DNA of 64,000 nucleotides from assembly GCF_001984825.2 (NCBI RefSeq), contig NZ_CP043318.1, positions 1,488,001 to 1,552,000 of the forward strand, given 5' to 3'. Under the pieces are notes generated by a model. That model was given only the letters and a program-made list of their open reading frames with translations. It was not told where the DNA came from and searched no databases. The stretch's first letter is position 1. Each line of letters begins with the position of its first letter. The stretch comes from Enterobacter chengduensis (GTDB taxonomy: Bacteria; Pseudomonadota; Gammaproteobacteria; Enterobacterales; Enterobacteriaceae). The translations under genes were made by a program, and so were the position numbers. This document shows positions 60,859-64,000 of this stretch, piece by piece.

Positions 60859-62142
60859 TTAACGCTTCAGGTCAGACTTAAAATCGCGCTGCTCGTAGCC
60901 GGTGTACAGCTGGCGAGGACGGGCGATTTTCATGCCTTCGCTGTGCATTTCGTTCCAGTGCGCAATCCAGCCTACGGTACGGGCCATCGCGAAGATTACG
61001 GTGAACATGGAGGACGGAATACCCATCGCTTTCAGGATGATACCGGAGTAGAAGTCGACGTTCGGGTAGAGCTTCTTCTCGATGAAGTACGGGTCGTTCA
61101 GCGCGATGTGTTCCAGCTCCATCGCCACTTCCAGCAGGTCATCTTTGGTACCCAGCTCTTTCAGCACTTCGTGGCAGGTCTCACGCATCACGGTGGCGCG
61201 CGGGTCGTAGTTTTTATAAACACGGTGACCGAAGCCCATCAGGCGGAAGGAGTCATTCTTGTCTTTCGCGCGGCGCACGAACTCAGGAATGTGCTCAACG
61301 GTGCTGATCTCTTCCAGCATCTTCAGTGCCGCTTCGTTCGCGCCGCCGTGCGCCGGTCCCCACAGGGAGGCGATGCCCGCAGCGATACAGGCGAACGGGT
61401 TCGCGCCTGAAGAGCCTGCGGTACGCACGGTAGAGGTGGAGGCGTTCTGCTCGTGGTCAGCGTGGAGGATCAGAATACGGTCCATCGCGCGTTCCAGCAC
61501 CGGGTTCACTTCGTACTCTTCGCACGGTGTGGAGAACATCATGCGCAGGAAGTTACCCGCGTAGGAGAGGTCGTTGCGCGGATACACAAACGGCTGGCCG
61601 ATGGAATATTTGTAGCACATCGCCGCCATGGTCGGCATTTTGGACAGCAGGCGGAACGCCGCGATGTCACGGTGACGCGGGTTATTCACGTCAAGGGAGT
61701 CGTGGTAGAACGCCGCCAGCGCGCCGGTAATCCCGCACATCACCGCCATTGGGTGAGAGTCACGACGGAACGCATGGAACAGACGGGTAATCTGCTCATG
61801 GATCATGGTGTGACGGGTCACGGTGGTTTTGAATTCATCGTACTGTGCCTGCGTCGGTTTTTCGCCGTTCAGCAGGATGTAGCACACTTCCAGATAGTTG
61901 GATTCGGTGGCTAACTGATCGATGGGGAAGCCGCGATGGAGCAGGATACCTTCGTCACCGTCAATGTAGGTGATTTTGGATTCGCAAGATGCGGTAGAGG
62001 TGAATCCAGGGTCAAAGGTAAACATACCTTTAGAACCCAGCGTACGGATATCAATAACATCCTGACCGAGCGTGCCTTTTAGCACATCCAGTTCAATAGC
62101 ATCACCACCGTTGAGGGTGAGTTTTGCCTTTGTATCAGCCAT
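60859..62142 (-). CDS. gltA: Citrate synthase (hexameric type II)
   Basis: 427 residues, the E. coli length. Catalytic histidines in [16 protein letters not shown] (near 265) and [15 protein letters not shown] (near 306), and the aspartate in [14 protein letters not shown] (near 363). The N-terminal extension with [15 protein letters not shown] belongs to the NADH-sensitive Gram-negative type. It condenses acetyl-CoA and oxaloacetate. Divergent from sdhCDAB, the other TCA-cycle operon here. Confidence 0.98.
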   Translation of the reverse strand: MADTKAKLTLNGGDAIELDVLKGTLGQDVIDIRTLGSKGMFTFDPGFTSTASCESKITYIDGDEGILLHRGFPIDQLATESNYLEVCYILLNGEKPTQAQYDEFKTTVTRHTMIHEQITRLFHAFRRDSHPMAVMCGITGALAAFYHDSLDVNNPRHRDIAAFRLLSKMPTMAAMCYKYSIGQPFVYPRNDLSYAGNFLRMMFSTPCEEYEVNPVLERAMDRILILHADHEQNASTSTVRTAGSSGANPFACIAAGIASLWGPAHGGANEAALKMLEEISTVEHIPEFVRRAKDKNDSFRLMGFGHRVYKNYDPRATVMRETCHEVLKELGTKDDLLEVAMELEHIALNDPYFIEKKLYPNVDFYSGIILKAMGIPSSMFTVIFAMARTVGWIAHWNEMHSEGMKIARPRQLYTGYEQRDFKSDLKR

Positions 62143-62796
62143 TTACGGTCTCCTTAGCGCCTTATGCTTAAGACTGCGCTTTACCGGATTTGCTTTCAGC
62201 TGTTAATCACCGTTACCAGATTGTTATTTGGCTTACCGCTCAGCTCACGAGGACAAACCAGGGTACAGAGCTATGGCGCCTTGCAGGTAAACGAATGAAA
62301 TATCAGTGAAACAACAGCAAATCAGCGTTTTTGCAGTCCGAATTATTCAAACCTGTATATCACTAATAACTGTCCTGATAACTTCGGTCAATACCATCAC
62401 ACTGTTACATAACTATTTGTCAGGTGAAAGAGAGACCTCATAACTTTTGCGCATTATATGCCTTTTCTGATGACGTTTGTAACAATATTGTTTAACATTT
62501 GTCAAATCAGATGATTAAAAATTAAAAAGATGTTGTTATCGTGACCCCGATCACTGTTCCAGAGAAAACCCGACAAACTGTATGTAGGTTAATTGTAATG
62601 ATTTTGTGAACGGCCTATACTGCCGCCAGGTCTCCGGAACACCCTGCAATCCCGAGCCACCCAGCGTTGTAACGTGTCGTTTTAGCATCTGGAAGCACTG
62701 TTTTGCATGACGCGCAGTTATAGAAAAGGAACGCTGCTTGACCCGCATCGCAGTCCGGAGGAAGGAAACAATAAGAACAGCATGTGGGCGTTATTC
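62143..62796. promoter_or_regulatory. gltA-sdhC divergent regulatory region
   Basis: About 650 A/T-rich bases without a gene. It holds the sdhC promoter at 62593-62621 and a possible distal gltA promoter on the minus strand (TTGACA at 62505-62500, then TACAAA after 18 bases). The TAACAATATTGTTTAACATT stretch near 62480 resembles ArcA-type direct repeats; this is only suggestive. Confidence 0.6.
62593..62621 (+). promoter_or_regulatory. sdhC promoter
   Basis: TTGTAA, 17-base spacer, TATACT, about 175 bases before the sdhC start, the position of the E. coli sdh promoter. ATTTTGTGAACGG in the spacer may be a half CRP-like site. Confidence 0.65.
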
Positions 62797-63186
62797 ATGA
62801 TAAGAAATGTGAAAAAACAAAGACCTGTCAATCTGGATCTCAAAACGATCCGGTTCCCCGTAACAGCAATAGCGTCCATTCTGCACCGTGTCTCTGGTGT
62901 GATTACGTTTGTGGCGGTCGGCATTTTGCTGTGGTTACTGGGTACCAGCCTCTCTTCCCCTGAAGGATTCCTCCAGGCCTCCGCCATCATGAACAGCTTC
63001 TTCGTGAAATTCATCATGTGGGGCATTCTGACCGCGCTGGCGTATCACGTCGTTGTCGGCGTTCGCCATATGCTGATGGACTTTGGCTACCTGGAAGAGA
63101 CTTTCGAAGCCGGGAAACGCTCCGCTAACATTTCATTTGTGATTACAGTCGTGCTTTCACTTCTCGCAGGAGTTCTCGTATGGTAA
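62797..63186 (+). CDS. sdhC: Succinate dehydrogenase cytochrome b556 subunit SdhC
   Basis: 129 residues from the ATG at 62797 ([19 protein letters not shown]); the in-frame ATG at 62707 is rejected because the extra residues are leader sequence. Three membrane helices; [12 protein letters not shown] near 27-38 carries the quinone-site serine and arginine, and the haem-ligand histidine lies in [14 protein letters not shown] near 84. It anchors SdhAB with SdhD. Confidence 0.97.
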   Translation: MIRNVKKQRPVNLDLKTIRFPVTAIASILHRVSGVITFVAVGILLWLLGTSLSSPEGFLQASAIMNSFFVKFIMWGILTALAYHVVVGVRHMLMDFGYLEETFEAGKRSANISFVITVVLSLLAGVLVW

Positions 63187-63527
63187 GCAACGCCTCCGCA
63201 TTAGGACGCAACGGCGTACATGACTTCATTCTTGTCCGTGCTACCGCTATCGTTCTCACCCTTTACATCATCTATATGATCGGTTTCTTCGCGACCAGCG
63301 GCACGCTGACGTGGGAAATCTGGAGTGGGTTCTTCGGATCCGCCTTCACCAAAGTGTTCACCCTGCTGGCGCTGTTCTCCATCCTTATTCATGCCTGGAT
63401 TGGCATGTGGCAGGTGTTGACCGATTACGTTAAACCGCTGGCGATTCGCCTCCCTCTGCAGCTGGCCATTGTCGTTGCACTGGTGGTTTACGTTATTTAT
63501 GGATTCGTTGTGGTGTGGGGTGTGTAA
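63180..63527 (+). CDS. sdhD: Succinate dehydrogenase membrane anchor SdhD
   Basis: 115 residues, three membrane helices; the haem-ligand histidine is in [20 protein letters not shown] near 71, with the quinone-site tyrosine near 83. Overlaps sdhC by seven bases, and its stop shares one base with the sdhA ATG. Confidence 0.97.
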   Translation: MVSNASALGRNGVHDFILVRATAIVLTLYIIYMIGFFATSGTLTWEIWSGFFGSAFTKVFTLLALFSILIHAWIGMWQVLTDYVKPLAIRLPLQLAIVVALVVYVIYGFVVVWGV

Positions 63528-64000
63528 TGAAACTGCCAGTCAGAGAATTTGATGCTGTTGTAATCGGTGCCGGTGGCGCAGGTATGCGTGCCGCACTGCA
63601 AATTTCCCAGAGCGGCCAGACCTGTGCGCTGCTCTCTAAAGTGTTCCCAACCCGTTCCCACACCGTATCCGCGCAGGGCGGTATCACCGTTGCGCTGGGT
63701 AACTCCCATGAAGATAACTGGGAATGGCACATGTACGACACGGTGAAAGGTTCCGACTACATCGGCGACCAGGATGCCATCGAATATATGTGTAAGACCG
63801 GCCCGGAAGCGATTCTGGAGCTGGACCATATGGGCTTGCCGTTCTCCCGTCTGGAAAACGGCACCATCTACCAGCGTCCGTTTGGCGGCCAGTCGAAAAA
63901 CTTCGGCGGCGAGCAGGCGGCACGTACCGCGGCGGCGGCTGACCGTACCGGCCACGCGCTGCTGCACACTCTGTATCAGCAGAACCTGAAAAACCACACC
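63527..64000 (+). CDS. sdhA: Succinate dehydrogenase flavoprotein SdhA, N-terminal part
   Basis: The first 158 residues are present; the gene runs off the window. FAD-binding motif [18 protein letters not shown] near residues 12-29, the covalent-FAD histidine in [11 protein letters not shown] near 45, and [20 protein letters not shown] near 120. It oxidises succinate to fumarate and passes electrons to SdhB. Confidence 0.97.
   Translation, partial: MKLPVREFDAVVIGAGGAGMRAALQISQSGQTCALLSKVFPTRSHTVSAQGGITVALGNSHEDNWEWHMYDTVKGSDYIGDQDAIEYMCKTGPEAILELDHMGLPFSRLENGTIYQRPFGGQSKNFGGEQAARTAAAADRTGHALLHTLYQQNLKNHT

Overview
The window is a chromosomal segment of an Enterobacteriaceae bacterium, most likely Enterobacter or a close relative. 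Gene order follows the E. coli/Salmonella backbone from dacA to sdhA almost gene for gene, and protein lengths match E. coli orthologues to within a few residues. Intergenic repeats of the CCCTCTCCC...GGGCATCAGG type, which I associate with Enterobacter and Klebsiella, point the same way. No prophage, CRISPR array or resistance gene is visible. The one clear mobile element is an IS110-family insertion sequence.

Layout. 1-10286 (minus strand): cell elongation and envelope genes (dacA start, rlpA, mrdB, mrdA), ribosome factors (rlmH, rsfS), nadD, holA, lptE and leuS. 10498-13255: ybeL and rihA facing each other, with two terminator/repeat units between them; the second is split by the IS110 element. 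13376-16575: glutamate/aspartate ABC transporter gltIJKL, with an attenuator/SroC region after gltI. 16984-22594: lnt, corC, ybeY, ybeZ, miaB. 22730-24716: ubiF, then a seven-tRNA operon (Gln x4, Met x2, Leu). 24941-34987: asnB, nagBACD, divergent nagE, glnS. 35434-37205: chitoporin chiP with chiQ. 37300-42309: fur, fldA, ybfE, ybfF, seqA, pgm. 42413-46280: ornithine operon speFL-speF-potE. 46559-54344: kdpFABCDE. 54654-55361: ybfA and a structured small-RNA/small-ORF locus. 55460-60760: phrB, ybgI, pxpBCA, nei. 60859-64000: gltA and divergent sdhCDA, cut by the window end.

How the genes work together. nagE, nagBACD and chiPQ form a NagC-controlled chito-oligosaccharide and N-acetylglucosamine regulon, and I can see NagC-type boxes, a CRP box and a ChiX pairing site. 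SpeF/PotE couple ornithine decarboxylation to putrescine export under a 34-residue leader peptide. KdpDE sense low potassium for the KdpFABC pump.

The most notable structure is the IS110-family element at 11140-12309. Its roughly 200-base non-coding left end can be read as a bridge RNA: a 5' stem-loop, one loop whose two guides match the two sides of the insertion site, and a second loop whose two guides match the element's own two ends, all around a CT core. A promoter with a 17-base spacer is formed only when the ends are joined in a circle. The target is a composite terminator-plus-repeat module that recurs with fixed spacing between convergent genes elsewhere in this window.
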